Counted from the first letter of the stretch, positions 1 to 11,532 are shown. The stretch is DNA of 64,000 nucleotides from an uncultured Flavobacteriales bacterium (GCA_949373165.1 CASICO010000013.1:1-64000); one strand, 5' to 3'. The notes: generated by a model not told the origin, from the sequence alone. Numbers and translations are program-made.

Positions 1-1
1 G

Positions 2-2394
2 GTGAGCATCCCTCTGCTGAGTGCAGAGGATGAAGCCGCCATGGAAAAAGAATCCACTCCCGAGGACCTTCCCATCCTGCCTTTGCGCAATACAGTGCTC
101 TTTCCAGGGGTTGTTCTGCCCATCAATGTCGGGCGAGACCAAAGCCTGAAATTGCTGAAAGAAGCCCAAAAAGGGGGCCATGACATTGGCGTCATGACCC
201 AGCAAGACAGCGAGATTGAAAACCCGACTGCTGCGGACCTCCACGAGATTGGCACCGTTGCGCGCATCGTAAAAATGCTCCGCATGCCCGATGGCTCGAA
301 CACGGTCATCATACAAGGAAAACGCCGTTGCCGAATGGGGGAAGTCGTAACGGAGACCCCCCTACTTACGCGCCAAAATCTCGGCTTTCCCCCGACACTG
401 AAGACGAGTGGGAGCAATCTGAGCAAGAGGCCTTGCAGCAAAGCCTCCAAGAGATGAGCATGGAGGTGATTCAGAACAGCCCAAACATCCCTTCTGAGGC
501 CGCCATTGCCATTAAAAACATAGACTCTCTTCGTTTTTTGGTCCACTTCATCGCGGCCAACATGAACGCAGAGAAAGAGCAGAAGCAAAACCTGCTTGAA
601 GTCTCCAACCTCAAAACCCGTGTCGAGAATGTCATGGCCCTTCTCGGAGAAGACCTAAAAGTGCTTGAGCTCAAGCAAGACATTCAAAGCCGCGTCAAAA
701 CCGACATCGACAAACAGCAACGGGAATTCTTTCTTCATCAGCAACTCAAACAGATTCAAGAAGAACTGGGGTCTGATCCACACAAGGAGGACATCGCTGG
801 AAAAAAAGCCCGAGCCGAGGTCAAAGATTGGCCCGAAAAAGTGGCCACAACGTTTGCCAAGGAGCTTGGAAAGCTCGAGCGCATGAACACCCAAAGTGCG
901 GAGTACAGCGTTCAATCCAATTATCTCGACTTGCTCCTCGACCTGCCTTGGAACATCACGTCAGACGACAATTTCGATTTGGGTCATGCACAAGAAACAT
1001 TAGACGAAGACCACTATGGTTTGGAGATGGTGAAGGATCGAATCATCGAGCACCTCGCCGTTCTCAAGCTTAAGGGAGACATGAAGTCCCCCATCATTTG
1101 CCTCTACGGCCCCCCTGGCGTGGGAAAGACCTCTCTTGGGAAATCCATCGCGAAGGCGTTGGGCAGAGAGTATGTCCGAATGTCTCTGGGCGGCATGAGA
1201 GACGAGGCTGAGATTCGAGGACACAGGAAAACCTACATCGGCGCCATGCCTGGACGGGTGATTCAGAACCTCAAAAAGTCTGGAACCTCCAACCCTCTCT
1301 TCGTTCTTGACGAGATCGACAAACTGAGCCGGGACAACCACGGAGACCCGTCATCCGCCATGCTCGAAGTGCTGGACCCTGAGCAAAACAGCACTTTCTA
1401 CGACAACTATCTCGAACTGGATTACGACTTATCCAAGGTCATGTTCTTGGCTACGTCCAACTCCTTGGCCACCATTCAACCCGCCTTGCGGGACAGAATG
1501 GAAATCATTGAAGTCACCGGTTACACTGTCGAAGAGAAGGTCCAGATTGCCAAGCGACACCTCATCAGCAAGCACGTTGACGAAACGGGCATCACCGCCG
1601 AGCAAGTCGAAATTCCGGACGCCACCTTGGAGAAGATCTGCGCAGAATACACCAATGAAAGTGGGGTACGAGGATTGGACAAGCGCATTGCCAAAGTCGT
1701 TCGCCACCGCGCGGTGCAGATTGCCATGGACGTCCCCCATGAGGTGACCATCTCTCCAGACGAGCTTCACAGCATCCTGGGCCCTTCCCATGAAAAAGAA
1801 CGCTACGAAGGAAACGATGTCGCCGGTGTTGTCACCGGACTCGCTTGGACACCCGCCGGGGGAGACATTTTGTTCATCGAAACCAGCATCGTCAAGGGCA
1901 AAGGGAAGTTGACCCTTACAGGAAACTTGGGCGATGTCATGAAAGAAAGTGCGGTCATCGCCCTTCAATATCTCAAGGCCCATGCCCAAGACTTGGACTT
2001 GGACCCCAAGGTGTTTGACACCTGGGATGTGCACGTCCACGTTCCGGCTGGTGCCATTCCAAAAGATGGCCCATCCGCTGGAATCACCATGCTCACTGCA
2101 TTGGCCTCCATCTTCACCCAGAGAAAGGTCCGGAAATTCCTCGCCATGACCGGAGAAATCACCCTGCGGGGCCAGGTTTTGCCTGTGGGTGGAATCAAAG
2201 AAAAACTGTTGGCTGCTCGCCGCGCAGGCATCAAAGAAATCGTGCTGTGTGAGGCCAACCGCAAGCATGTTGAGGACATTCAGGCACGATACCTGAAAGG
2301 GTTGCGTTTCCACTATGTGAGCAACATGACCGAAGTTGTGGACCGTGCGCTCCTGAAAGAAAAAGTCGAGGCCCCGCTTCAAGTGACGTCATGA
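2..2394 (+). CDS. lon: ATP-dependent Lon protease (5' end outside window; frame broken twice)
   Basis: Lon is a cytosolic AAA+ protease that unfolds and degrades damaged and regulatory proteins. Seen here in order: the N-terminal substrate-binding LON domain ([14 protein letters not shown]), the coiled helical region, the AAA+ module with Walker [10 protein letters not shown], and the proteolytic domain with catalytic Ser in PKDGPSAG and Lys in GGIKEKLL. The first codon read (GTG at 2) is probably an internal Val, because Bacteroidota Lon normally has some 15-20 more residues upstream. The frame moves by +1 in the C6 run at 357-362 and again in the C5 run at 389-393. Dropping one C from each gives the continuous join [19 protein letters not shown]. 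About 796 residues are then visible. Its stop overlaps the porQ start (ATGA at 2391-2394). Confidence 0.93.
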
Positions 2395-3431
2395 TTCAAC
2401 GGCAGCTTTACCCATTTTTCGTTCTAGGCCTTGTGATCTTTGCGGCCTTGTGCGGCCAAGCGCAGGAAGCCCCGAGGCCAGCATTGCTCGAGCTGCCCCT
2501 TTCTGCGAGACTGGCTGGTTCAGCCGAAAGCATGGGCGCCCCGTTGAGCGCGACACTGGGAGATGTTTTTGCCCAACCCGCTTTGCTGGACACCACGCAT
2601 GATGGCCAATTGCATTTGGGCTACATGGACTACTTCTCTGGAACAGCTCAGGCTGCTGCCCTCTATGCTCGGAGACCCAAAGACCACCAATGGATGTGGC
2701 ACACAGGACTCCGAAATTTTGGTTTTGGCAGCTTCACGGCACGAGACCCTGCAGGCATCGAAACCGGCCGATTCACCGCATCTGATGTCGCGTGGGTTTC
2801 CGGGGCCGCCATTCCACTGGACAGCAATTTGACGCTGGGAACCTCTTTGTGGCTTGGGCAGAGCACGCTGGCCGATCGGCGTTCAAACTTCTCTCAATTG
2901 GACCTTGGCCTCTCCTATTTCCGTGCCGACCGCCAATTCCGATTGGCGGCACTCTGGCGACCATGGGGAGGCATGACCAACGTGAATGGTGGAGGAACTT
3001 CTGGCCGCTTCGATTCCGACTTGCAATTGTCGATGTCCAAGGGATTCGACAATGCCCCTTTTGTTTTGATGGCGTCATACGACAACCTCGAAACTTGGGA
3101 CATTGCACCAGAGGGACTGTATGATGACACCATTGACCCCTTAACTGGCGACACCTTAGCCAGTGGAACTTGGGCTTTTGGAGACCGCCTTCTTCGCCAT
3201 CTCGCTTTGGGCGCAGAACTCAACTTGGGCAGCGGCCTCAAGTTTCGATTCGGCTACCACCACCGACGCCGTCAAGAACTCCGACTCAACAATGCCCCAG
3301 GGACTGCAGGTTTTGCCTGGGGACTGGACTTTACTTTACGTCGGTTTCAGTTGGCCATTGCAAGAAACACCTATCATACCGCGGGTGCCTCTACCCATTT
3401 TGCCATCCGAACCCGTTTGACTGACCGATGA
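2391..3431 (+). CDS. porQ: Type IX secretion system protein PorQ
   Basis: 346 residues with an N-terminal signal peptide (about residues 1-24, ending near CGQAQ), followed by a repetitive beta-rich body typical of the PorQ outer-membrane family ([24 protein letters not shown]; many alternating aromatic strands). In the family, PorQ is an outer-membrane component of the type IX secretion system, working with PorU/PorZ/PorV in the attachment complex that processes cargo carrying C-terminal sorting domains. Two such cargo proteins lie in this window (28575-30263 and 42918-43991). porQ followed directly by cmk is a recurrent Bacteroidota gene order, which supports the call. It is translationally coupled to lon by a 4-base overlap. 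The assignment rests on overall resemblance and context rather than on a catalytic motif. Confidence 0.82.
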   Translation: MIQRQLYPFFVLGLVIFAALCGQAQEAPRPALLELPLSARLAGSAESMGAPLSATLGDVFAQPALLDTTHDGQLHLGYMDYFSGTAQAAALYARRPKDHQWMWHTGLRNFGFGSFTARDPAGIETGRFTASDVAWVSGAAIPLDSNLTLGTSLWLGQSTLADRRSNFSQLDLGLSYFRADRQFRLAALWRPWGGMTNVNGGGTSGRFDSDLQLSMSKGFDNAPFVLMASYDNLETWDIAPEGLYDDTIDPLTGDTLASGTWAFGDRLLRHLALGAELNLGSGLKFRFGYHHRRRQELRLNNAPGTAGFAWGLDFTLRRFQLAIARNTYHTAGASTHFAIRTRLTDR

Positions 3432-3441
3432 CCTTCGCCCC

Positions 3442-4134
3442 ATGAAACGCATCCGCATCGCCATCGATGGCCTCAGCGCCTCAGGAAAAAGCACCCTGGC
3501 CCAAGGATTGGCCAAGTCGCTGAATTACCTCTACATAGACTCAGGCGCCATGTACCGGGCTGTCACTTTGTTTGCGTTGAGGGAAAAACTCATTGGACAT
3601 GCCGGGGAGTTAGACGAAGAAGGACTCATTCAATCCTTGAATCGGATTTTCCTCACCTTTCGGTTTAATCCCGCATCTGGCCGCGGCGAAATCTGCCTCA
3701 ACGGAAGAAACGTCGAGAAAGAAATCCGCACCCACGAGGTGTCTCGTCATGTGAGTTTGGTTTCCAAGGTTTCTCCGGTCCGAGACAAACTCGTTCGCGC
3801 CCAACAGCGCATGGCTGACGGCGGAGGCATCGTGATGGACGGAAGGGACATCGGTACTGTTGTGTTGCCCGATTCTGAAATCAAGTTCTTCATGACCGCC
3901 AGCATTGATGCACGGAGCGAGCGCCGGTACAAAGAATTGCAGAAGAGAGGCAGAGATGTCTCTTTAGAGCAAGTCAAAGAGAACCTCATCGAGCGAGACA
4001 GGATTGACAGCACCCGAGACCACAGCCCCCTTCAGCAGGCAGAAAATGCGGTGGTCATCGACAACAGCGACTTGTCCATTGATCAACAATTCGAACACAT
4101 GTTGACCCTCATCAATGAGACCCTGAATGGCTGA
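3442..4134 (+). CDS. cmk: Cytidylate kinase
   Basis: Cytidylate kinase phosphorylates CMP and dCMP to the diphosphates, feeding nucleotide pools in the cytosol. The 230-residue length is right for the family. The N-terminus carries the P-loop GLSASGKST (residues about 8-16), followed by YIDSGAMYRAVT, which binds the acceptor base, and later MDGRDIGTVV and the lid/Arg region around ARSERRYKELQKRG. It starts 10 bases after porQ. GACCTTCG plus four C residues precedes the ATG, a one-mismatch version of the TAnnTTYG-N4-ATG arrangement seen elsewhere in the window. Its 3' end overlaps the next gene by 8 bases. Confidence 0.95.
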   Translation: MKRIRIAIDGLSASGKSTLAQGLAKSLNYLYIDSGAMYRAVTLFALREKLIGHAGELDEEGLIQSLNRIFLTFRFNPASGRGEICLNGRNVEKEIRTHEVSRHVSLVSKVSPVRDKLVRAQQRMADGGGIVMDGRDIGTVVLPDSEIKFFMTASIDARSERRYKELQKRGRDVSLEQVKENLIERDRIDSTRDHSPLQQAENAVVIDNSDLSIDQQFEHMLTLINETLNG

Positions 4135-7113
4135 CCTATTTCGGCTGCTTTTTCTCTCGCTGAGCTTGGTGACAACAGGCTGTCTATCCGGTCATTCTTC
4201 CCCACCCGATTCCACCATTCAAAGTCCCGAATTCCTATTGGGCGATACCGCGCTGGCCATGCGCACTTTGGACGGCATGAGCATGAGCCAACGTCTGGCT
4301 CAATTGATGATGGTCCCCCTTTATTCACGGCCCGGGGAGACCACCAGTTTTCGAGAAGTCTCCGCTTGGATTGAGGAGCATGGTGTCGGTGGCATCATTG
4401 CCATGCAAGGGGACAAAGCCACGACGCGGGCCAACATTGGATATTTGGACAGCTTGGCAATGGCCTCTTCTGGCTTGCCTCTGCTCACAGCCATGGATGC
4501 CGAATGGGGTTCAGCCATGCGACTTCCTGATGGACTTGGCTTCCCAAAAGCCATGGCATTGGGCGCTATCGAAGACCTTGACTTGATTCGAACTTCGGCC
4601 ACCCATGCCGGCCAAGAGCTGGTCGACTTGGGCATCTACATGGACTTCGCCCCAGTGGTCGACGTCAACAGCAATCCGGCCAACCCCGTCATCGGAAATC
4701 GATCTTTTGGTTCCAACCCAACCAGGGTTGGAGAGCTCGGACTCGCCTGGGCGCAAGGGCTAAGGGCTTCTGGCGTCTTGGCTGTCGCCAAGCACTTTCC
4801 TGGGCATGGCGATGCCGATCTAGACTCCCATTTGGCACTTCCATTGATCCAATCCGACAGCGTCCACGCTGGCCAACGTCGAACTCCCTCCATTTCGGGC
4901 GCTAATCCAAGGCGGGGTTGAAGGGGGTGATGACCGCCCACCTTTCGGTGCCCGCCATCGACAGCTCAACAGGTCTCCCAACCTCCCTTTCTCCTTTGGC
5001 CATCCAATCATTGCTTTTAGACGGGCTGAAATTCAAGGGGCTGGTGATCACCGACGCCCTGGGAATGGCGGGGGTTGCTGAACCCGTTCCCGCGGGCAAA
5101 AGAGAAATTTTGGCCCTACAAGCGGGCAACGACATCCTTTTGTTTCCGTCTCGGCCTCAACTGGCATTGGACAGCCTACATGCTGCATTGTCAGATGGAC
5201 GGCTGGACTCATCCCGAATCAATGGCGCCTGCCTGAAGGTGATTTTGGCCAAACAATGGAGCCGGCAACATTCTGCACCAAAAGACGACAGCTTGCCTCC
5301 CTTGCCCGAACTGCAGAAACAGCTCAGAGGCGCCATGCTGACCCAACTGGGGCCAGCCTCGCCTTTGGTCCTGAACCAAAGTACAGCGCTTGTCATCATT
5401 GGAAACCGGGGCGATGCCCTTGAAAGAAGGCTCAAATTGAGCATTCCCCATCTCCAAGTGGTTCGCCATGGAAAAGGGACGATCACCGCAACCGAGCAAG
5501 CGCGAATGTTGGCGGAATGCCTTGGCGCCCAACAAGTCTTAGTGGCATTCCTTGATGAAAGCAACCGGCCGGCCCGTCGGTTCGGACTGCCATCCGGTGC
5601 CGAGGCCTTGGCCAAATCCCTTGGCGACACGCACGACCTGCTGCGCATCGCCTTGTTCACCAGCCCTTATGCGCTTCAATATTTCGAACCCCGCCCCAAC
5701 ACTTCATGGCTCATGGCCTACCATGAAGATGCCCTGACACAGATTTCGGCGGCCGAAGCCTGGTGCGGCGAAGGACATGCACTCGGAACACTCCCTGTGG
5801 ATGTTGGTCCATGGCACTCGGGACAAGGGACGCCCACTTCAGCGTCGCGATTGCCACGGGCCCAAAGTGCCCCTCACTTGCGCTTGATTGCTCGCTTAGA
5901 CAGCCTGGCCAATGCCGCGCTGCACATGGAGGCCACTCCTGGGTTACGCATTATGGTTGTGGCCCAAGACTCCATTCGCTATGACGGCTGTCACGGTCAT
6001 TTGGGCGACGCCCAAGAAACGCCAGTTCAGAGGCACCATGTTTATGACTTGGCTTCCATCACCAAGGTGGCCTCAACCACTTTATTGACCATGATGTCCG
6101 AAGAGCGGGGAATGCTGAGTTTGGATCAGCCCCTTGCAGAGTTGGTCCCCAAAAGCGAAAATGTCCCCTTGCAGGTTGAACTCGGTCGACGCACAATCAA
6201 AGACTTGCTCGCCCACCGCTCTGGCCTTCCCGCTTGGATTCCGTTTTACCTGGACCTCATCGCCTACCATGACACAACGGGACTGGGACTGGCCGATCCA
6301 GAAAACCCCATGGCGGACTGGGTGTCCTTGTGTGACGAGCGCTGCATGGCTCCCGGATGGGCAGATTCCATATCCACCCGCATCCGATCAACCGAGCCGA
6401 AACCTCCCGGTCGATACCGATACAGCGACCTGGGATACTACCTTCTTCAAGACATCCTCGAAGACCTTTGGGGAAAGCCGATTGACCAACTGGCCGACAG
6501 CATGATCTATGCACCATTGGGGCTCACAAGGATGGGATATACCCCCTTGGATTGGTCGGAATTGACCGACATCGCGCCAACCGAACTGGACACACTGTTT
6601 AGAAAAACACATGTCCGAGGAACGGTTCACGACCCTGGCGCAGCCATGATGAACGGAATTGCTGGACATGCCGGACTCTTTTCTGATGCCCACGATTTGG
6701 CGTTGCTCATGGAGGTCATGCGACAAGGCGGCACACGCCACGGGGTGACCCTCGTTCAAACGGGCACCGCCGCACTTTTCAATCAACGTGCTTTTCCAAA
6801 CGAAGACAATCGCCGAGGCATAGGGTGGGACAAACCTGGCCTCCATCCGGACACAGGTGCCAGCGGGGATGCAGGAAGTTGGTCGAGCTTTGGCCACAGC
6901 GGTTTCACGGGCACCCTTGCTTGGAGCGATCCGGACGGAGATTGGACGGTGGTGTTCTTGAGCAATCGCATTTGTCCTGACCCCGAAAACCGCACCTTGA
7001 TCGATGAAGACATCCGAACCAAGGCCTTGTGCATCGTCCAAGAGGAATTGGGTCTTCCATTTCGGTTCGAAGCCGAGAGGGGCAATGAGGACAAACCCGG
7101 CTCTCCGCATTAA
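4127..7113 (+). CDS. GH3 beta-N-acetylhexosaminidase fused to a beta-lactamase-like serine hydrolase, lipoprotein (frame broken twice)
   Basis: Reconstructed length about 994 residues. The N-terminus is a lipoprotein signal ending in VTTGC. Then comes a GH3 domain of the NagZ type, with KHFPGHGD and the Asp nucleophile in LVITDALGM, a GH3 C-terminal domain, and from about residue 600 a serine beta-lactamase/DD-peptidase-like domain with the SxxK motif SITK, a Tyr motif RYRYSD and the GHSGFTGT element. The likely role is trimming of muropeptide or N-acetylglucosaminyl substrates at the envelope (inference from both domains). Two +1 shifts split it: one at about 4868 (VH|LANVELPPF) and one in the G5 run 4923-4927. 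Removing one base at each restores the family spacing exactly. It overlaps cmk by 8 bases. Confidence 0.87.
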
Positions 7114-7122
7114 ATTCGAAGA

Positions 7123-8256
7123 ATGCGCGTAGGAATGGTGTGCTACCCAACTTTCGGGGGAAGTGGCGTGGTGGCAACAGAGCTCGGAAAAGCCTTGGCT
7201 GCTCAAGGACATGAAGTCCACTTCATTACATATGATCAACCGGTAAGGCTCGGAAGTTTCCGGCCCAATGTCTATTACCATGAAGTTCGGATTTCGAAAT
7301 ACCCCCTTTTCGACTATCCTCCATACGAGTTGGTTCTGGCCTCTAAAATGGTGGAAGTGGCCAGGCAGCAGAAACTGGACATACTCCATGTCCATTATGC
7401 CATTCCGCATGCTTCGAGCGCATACACTGCCAAACGCATCCTCGAGGCCAGTGGACACCATCTGCCTGTCATTACCACGCTTCACGGAACGGACATCACC
7501 CTCCTGGGTAAGGATCCAAGCTTCGAGCCCGTCATCTCCTTTGCCATCAATCAAAGCGATGCAGTGACCGCTGTCAGTTCCAGCCTTCGGAGTGACACCT
7601 ACAAGCTCTTTGGCATCAATGCCGACATCGAAGTCATCCCCAATTTCATTTGTCCCAGCCACTTCACTAACCTCGATGGCACCCACAATCGCGCTGACTT
7701 CGCCGCCCATGATGAAGCCTTGGTTTGCCACATTTCCAATTTTAGACCGGTCAAAAGGGTGCCCGATGTGATCAAAACCTTCGCAAAGGTGGCAGCCCAG
7801 CGCCCCGCGCGCTTGATGATGGTAGGCGATGGTCCCGATCGACCCGCCGCGGAGCGCCTCGCGAGAGAATTGGGTGTCGCCGACAAGATTGCATTTTTAG
7901 GCAAACTCAAAAACCCAATTGAAGCTTTGGCCCTGGCTGACCTCTTTCTCCTTCCCTCAGAAAGTGAAAGCTTTGGATTGGCTGCGCTCGAGGCCATGGC
8001 ATGTGGCGTCCCCGTCCTCGCCACAGAAGCTGGAGGACTCCCCGAAGTCATTCGCCATGGCGTGAGCGGCATGCTCGCCCCCATTGGCGATGTCGAAACC
8101 ATGGCCAAACACGCTCTGTTTCTTCTCGACCCCGCCAACTTGGACCGTTTCCGCAAACAAGCCAAGGAACGGGCTTCGGCCTTCCACATCCAAAAGGTGC
8201 TGCCCACATACTTGGCCGCCTATGGGCGAATCCTCACGCCCAAATCAGCAGATTGA
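7123..8256 (+). CDS. bshA: N-acetyl-alpha-D-glucosaminyl L-malate synthase BshA
   Basis: GT4-family glycosyltransferase (377 residues) that joins GlcNAc from UDP-GlcNAc to L-malate, the first step of bacillithiol synthesis. Typical features are the N-terminal CYPTFGGSGVVATELG glycine loop, HVHYAIPHASSAY, TTLHGTDITLLG, and the C-terminal nucleotide-sugar site SESESFGLAALEAMACG with a conserved EAGGLPEVI. The last enzyme of the pathway, BshC, is encoded at 41277-42896; no BshB candidate is visible. The TAA stop of the previous gene doubles as the start of TAAATTCG, which lies four bases before this ATG and predicts an own, leaderless promoter. Its TGA overlaps the next ATG. Confidence 0.93.
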   Translation: MRVGMVCYPTFGGSGVVATELGKALAAQGHEVHFITYDQPVRLGSFRPNVYYHEVRISKYPLFDYPPYELVLASKMVEVARQQKLDILHVHYAIPHASSAYTAKRILEASGHHLPVITTLHGTDITLLGKDPSFEPVISFAINQSDAVTAVSSSLRSDTYKLFGINADIEVIPNFICPSHFTNLDGTHNRADFAAHDEALVCHISNFRPVKRVPDVIKTFAKVAAQRPARLMMVGDGPDRPAAERLARELGVADKIAFLGKLKNPIEALALADLFLLPSESESFGLAALEAMACGVPVLATEAGGLPEVIRHGVSGMLAPIGDVETMAKHALFLLDPANLDRFRKQAKERASAFHIQKVLPTYLAAYGRILTPKSAD

Positions 8257-8843
8257 TGGGCACCAATACCCAAAGAAAAGACGGCCGAATTGGAGCGCGT
8301 ATTGCATTCGAACAGAAGCCCGATTCGCTTCAAATTCGAATACAACAGCAGATTCCCTCTGCGCAAATGTCCCTGTTGACAGCCTGGCTTGTTGTGTGGT
8401 TGGGATTGGAAGCCCTCGTTGTGTACTTCTGGATACAAGACCCTTCGCAAGGCAATGCGTGGCTAGGGTACACCATCTACAGCGCATTTTGGGCCTTTTT
8501 CGCCTTCCGCATTGGAAAGGTGTGGATGTGGCGAACCCGAGGGCAAGAAGTCATCACAGTGGACCGTCGAGGACTGTCTGTGGCCATGGCTTTTGGCCAG
8601 CGTGGACTGCCCGACTTTTTTGCGCATGGTTCCTACCGTTTGCCCTCCAAAATCCAGGAGAATCCGCAGCAGATCCTCCGGACTTTCGAAAAGGCCTTTT
8701 GGTCCATGGGCGGAGAGACCCTTCAATTTGAATCGGGCAAACGAACCTTGGTGATGGGAAAGCAACTTGACGAAAAGGATGCCGATGCCTTGCTCAAACT
8801 CATGAAGGGCGGCTGCAAAAGGCTCTCTGCGTCCACAGACTGA
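8256..8843 (+). CDS. Two-TM membrane protein, PH-domain-like, unknown function
   Basis: 195 residues. I do not recognise a named family. A charged N-terminal stretch is followed by two closely spaced hydrophobic segments (about residues 45-62 and 72-90: WLVVWLGLEALVVYFWI and TIYSAFWAFFAFRIG), then a soluble C-terminal half with alternating strands (QEVITVDRRGLSVAMAF). This topology resembles bacterial PH-domain/YcxB-like membrane proteins. The start overlaps the bshA stop (TGATG at 8254-8258), so translation is probably coupled to bshA, but nothing in the sequence links it to bacillithiol chemistry. It ends 14 bases before the convergent aroQ stop, without a visible terminator. Confidence 0.7.
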   Translation: MGTNTQRKDGRIGARIAFEQKPDSLQIRIQQQIPSAQMSLLTAWLVVWLGLEALVVYFWIQDPSQGNAWLGYTIYSAFWAFFAFRIGKVWMWRTRGQEVITVDRRGLSVAMAFGQRGLPDFFAHGSYRLPSKIQENPQQILRTFEKAFWSMGGETLQFESGKRTLVMGKQLDEKDADALLKLMKGGCKRLSASTD

Positions 8844-8857
8844 CGCGGGCTTTCTCC

Positions 8858-9283
8858 TCAGTTGGCGGTCACCAGGGCTCGCACTGCGGCATCATATCCG
8901 GCCAGACCCAAACCGCAGATTACCCCTCTGCAGACTTCACTCAACAGGCTCACGTGACGGAATTCCTCTCGGGCATGGACGTTCGTGATGTGCACTTCGA
9001 TCACGGGTGAGGAAATGGCCGCCACAGCATCCCTCAATGCCACTGAAGTGTGGGTGTAGCCTCCCGCATTGAGCACAATGCCGCCTGAATCAAACCCCAC
9101 CTTGTGCAAGTGGTCAATCAGCTCTCCTTCCACATTGGATTGGAAGTACAGCAAATTCACATTCCCGAATTCGACACGCAGCCCCTCCAAGTGTGCCTCA
9201 AAGGTGCCCTGTCCATACTTTTCCGGCTCTCGTTTCCCCAAAAGATTGAGATTGGGGCCGTTGACGATGTGAACGCTTTTCAT
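8858..9283 (-). CDS. aroQ: Type II 3-dehydroquinate dehydratase
   Basis: Cytosolic shikimate-pathway enzyme converting 3-dehydroquinate to 3-dehydroshikimate. The 141-residue length and motifs are those of the dodecameric type II family: NGPNLNLLGKREPEKYG with the catalytic Tyr, LNAGGYTHTSVALRDA with the substrate-binding Asn and Thr, and ITNVHAREEFRHVS with the catalytic His and Arg. It begins 10 bases after the end of the reconstructed SLC12 gene on the same strand, so the two probably share a transcript. No TAnnTTYG element precedes it. Confidence 0.96.
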   Translation of the reverse strand: MKSVHIVNGPNLNLLGKREPEKYGQGTFEAHLEGLRVEFGNVNLLYFQSNVEGELIDHLHKVGFDSGGIVLNAGGYTHTSVALRDAVAAISSPVIEVHITNVHAREEFRHVSLLSEVCRGVICGLGLAGYDAAVRALVTAN

Positions 9284-9293
9284 CTAGATGAGG

Positions 9294-11532
9294 TCAATCA
9301 AGGGCCACTTCATCATGGGCGTCAACAAACAAAATGTTGCCTATTCCATGGTGGGCTTCAAAAATTTGAACTCCCTCTTTTCGGATATCGGTATCGTTGA
9401 ATCCGATGAAGGTGAGGTCTGCGAACTTGCTCCGCTCATCCACCAAGGTCTCTCTTTGGTCTCCGGGCATTTCCTCTACCATTTCAATGTTCTGTTCGCT
9501 CACAGGCACACGCCCCGCTTGAATCAAATCCCGCAAAGCCTGCTCTTTCAAAGCGCGGTCTCCATCTCTGTAAATGGAGAAGACCTGGATGTGTGAATCC
9601 CGCCAATCTGGATGTCCTTGAAGCACATATGCCATCAAAATCATCAAGTTGGCGTTTGCGCTGTCTTCAGGCGTAATCCAAACGTGAATCGCCGTTCTCT
9701 CATCCGAACCCCCTGAAACTGGACCTCAGCAGGCACAGGTCCAACTGTGAGCCTCGAAGCAAATCGTAATTCGACACCAACTCCTGTGCGCTTTGAGGTT
9801 GCTCATCGATGTACTCCAGCAAGATGGCATTGTTGCCTTGCCCACTGATTCCCGGCAACTGCACGCACTGTGCAATCGCAGAAGTATACGAGGGCGACAC
9901 AATGGTCGACATGCTGACTCTGCTCTTCACCGCCCGCCCCATGTCCGCCAGACCTTGTTTGGCACGAATGGAACTGCGGAACGTCCGCGAATCCAAACGG
10001 CCCTCGATCAAATGCACATAGGTTCCGAATCCCTGTCGGTGGGCCAGCCACCGCACCATGTCAAAAGCCCCTGGTCGCCGGAAGGTGTCTTGACTCACAC
10101 CCAAAACCATCGGACGCCAGTCCTTGCGGTCCAATTCTGCCCGGTCTCTGCGCTGCAAAGTCAACTGCAAATACCGGCTCAATTGAAACAACATGCCGCG
10201 GAACAAAGCAACCATGCCACGCTCTCCCCTTCTGGACAGCCCTGCATAGATCCCCCCCATAATGATCAAGCTCCCCAAGGCATAGGTGAAGTTCATGAGG
10301 AACATGAGGTAAAAGCAGGTGACCGCCCCTACGAGGCTCAGCAACCAATGCGACCGGAATGTGGGGCGATAACTGGGACTTGCAGCGAAATGCTCGAACA
10401 AGCTAACCAAGCATATGGCGCCGTAGGTGACCATAAAGAACATCGAGATGATCTCCGCCACAGCGTTGATGTCTCCCAGTGAGACGAAGAAGAATCCGAT
10501 GATGCAGGTGACAATGCTGGCCACAACGGGCTCATTGTCTGATTTCCTTCCCCGCTTCAAGCTGAGGCCAATGGCCTTGGGGAAAATCCGATCCAAGGCC
10601 AAGGCCTGAAGGGTACGCGGAGCAATGATGACGCTGCCCAAAGCACTGGATACTGCAGCCGCTGCAAGACCCAATGGAATCAATGGAGGCCAAATCGCAA
10701 TGGACTCCATGAAGAGTTGATCCGATGCCAATTGTTCGGGCGAAGCACTGACCCAAAACTTCAAGGCCACCAAGATGTACACCACAATGCCCACCATGGT
10801 CGCCCACAAGGTGCCTCGGGGAATGGCTTTGGCGGGGTCCTTCAAATCACCGCTCAACCCCAAACCCGCTGCAATCCCTGTAAAGGCCGGAAAGATGAAG
10901 GTGAACACTTCAATGAAGCTGTACCTCTGAATGGTCCTCACTATGCCATTCTCCTCCAACGTAAACGTTTCTGGAATGGTCCTCAAGATGTCGAGTTGTG
11001 TCTGGGGTTCGCCAGTTCCCGCGAAGAAACTAAGCAGGGCCACAACCAAAACAGCCACAACGCCATACAGCGCCTTGACGCCCACTTGGGCTCCTTTGGT
11101 GAGCATCAAGAGCGTCAACAAGGTCATGAAGCCGTAGTTGACCTGCCACGGGTGAATCAATACGCCATGACTCGCCTCCAGCCAAGAAAGAAGGTCCCGG
11201 GTGGACACGGTAAAGGCGATGATGTAAAATGCCACGCTAATGGCTTGGCTCAAAAACAGGGCAATGCCAATGGCCCCTCCAATGGACAGCCCGAATGACC
11301 GACTGATCATGTAGTAGGCTCCCCCGCCTTCCACTTTTTGGTTTGTCGCAATTTCTGCCACAGCCAAAGCCGTCGGAATGGTCACCAAATGGCCAAGCAC
11401 AATGATTGCCATGGTCCATAGCAATCCGACGTGGGCTACGGCAAATCCAAAGCGCAAAAAGAGGATCGCTCCCAGAATCGTCGAGATCGCCGTCATGAAA
11501 ACGGCAAACGTCCCCAGCCCCTTCTTCTGCAT
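9294..11532 (-). CDS. SLC12-type (APC superfamily) cation-chloride/amino-acid transporter, frame broken once
   Basis: Reconstructed length about 745 residues. The first about 440 residues form a 12-helix APC permease core, beginning GTFAVFMTAISTILGAILFLRF right after the Met, with EVFTFIFPAFTGIAAGLGLSG and ATMVGIVVYILVALKFW further on. A hydrophilic C-terminal regulatory domain follows, including HVWITPEDSANANLMIL. The tail (from about 9700 down) is in a different frame: removing one base from the C5 run 9709-9713 joins SFRG to SDERTAIHVWITPED. Members of this bacterial group are related to Na-K-Cl cotransporters; the true substrate cannot be read from sequence. TATTTTCG stands four bases before the ATG, predicting a leaderless transcript that also carries aroQ. 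Confidence 0.85.

Noticed and set aside
1429..2382. A 317-codon open frame on the - strand inside lon
   Set aside because: It is antisense to conserved Lon protease sequence and has no family features; the high GC makes long antisense frames common here.
6388..7731. A 447-codon open frame on the - strand across the GH3 fusion and bshA
   Set aside because: It covers two well-supported + strand genes and its own protein sequence is unstructured in composition.
9294..9647. A separate small gene downstream of the SLC12 transporter
   Set aside because: Its sequence is the C-terminal domain of the same transporter and joins it cleanly after removing one base at 9709-9713.
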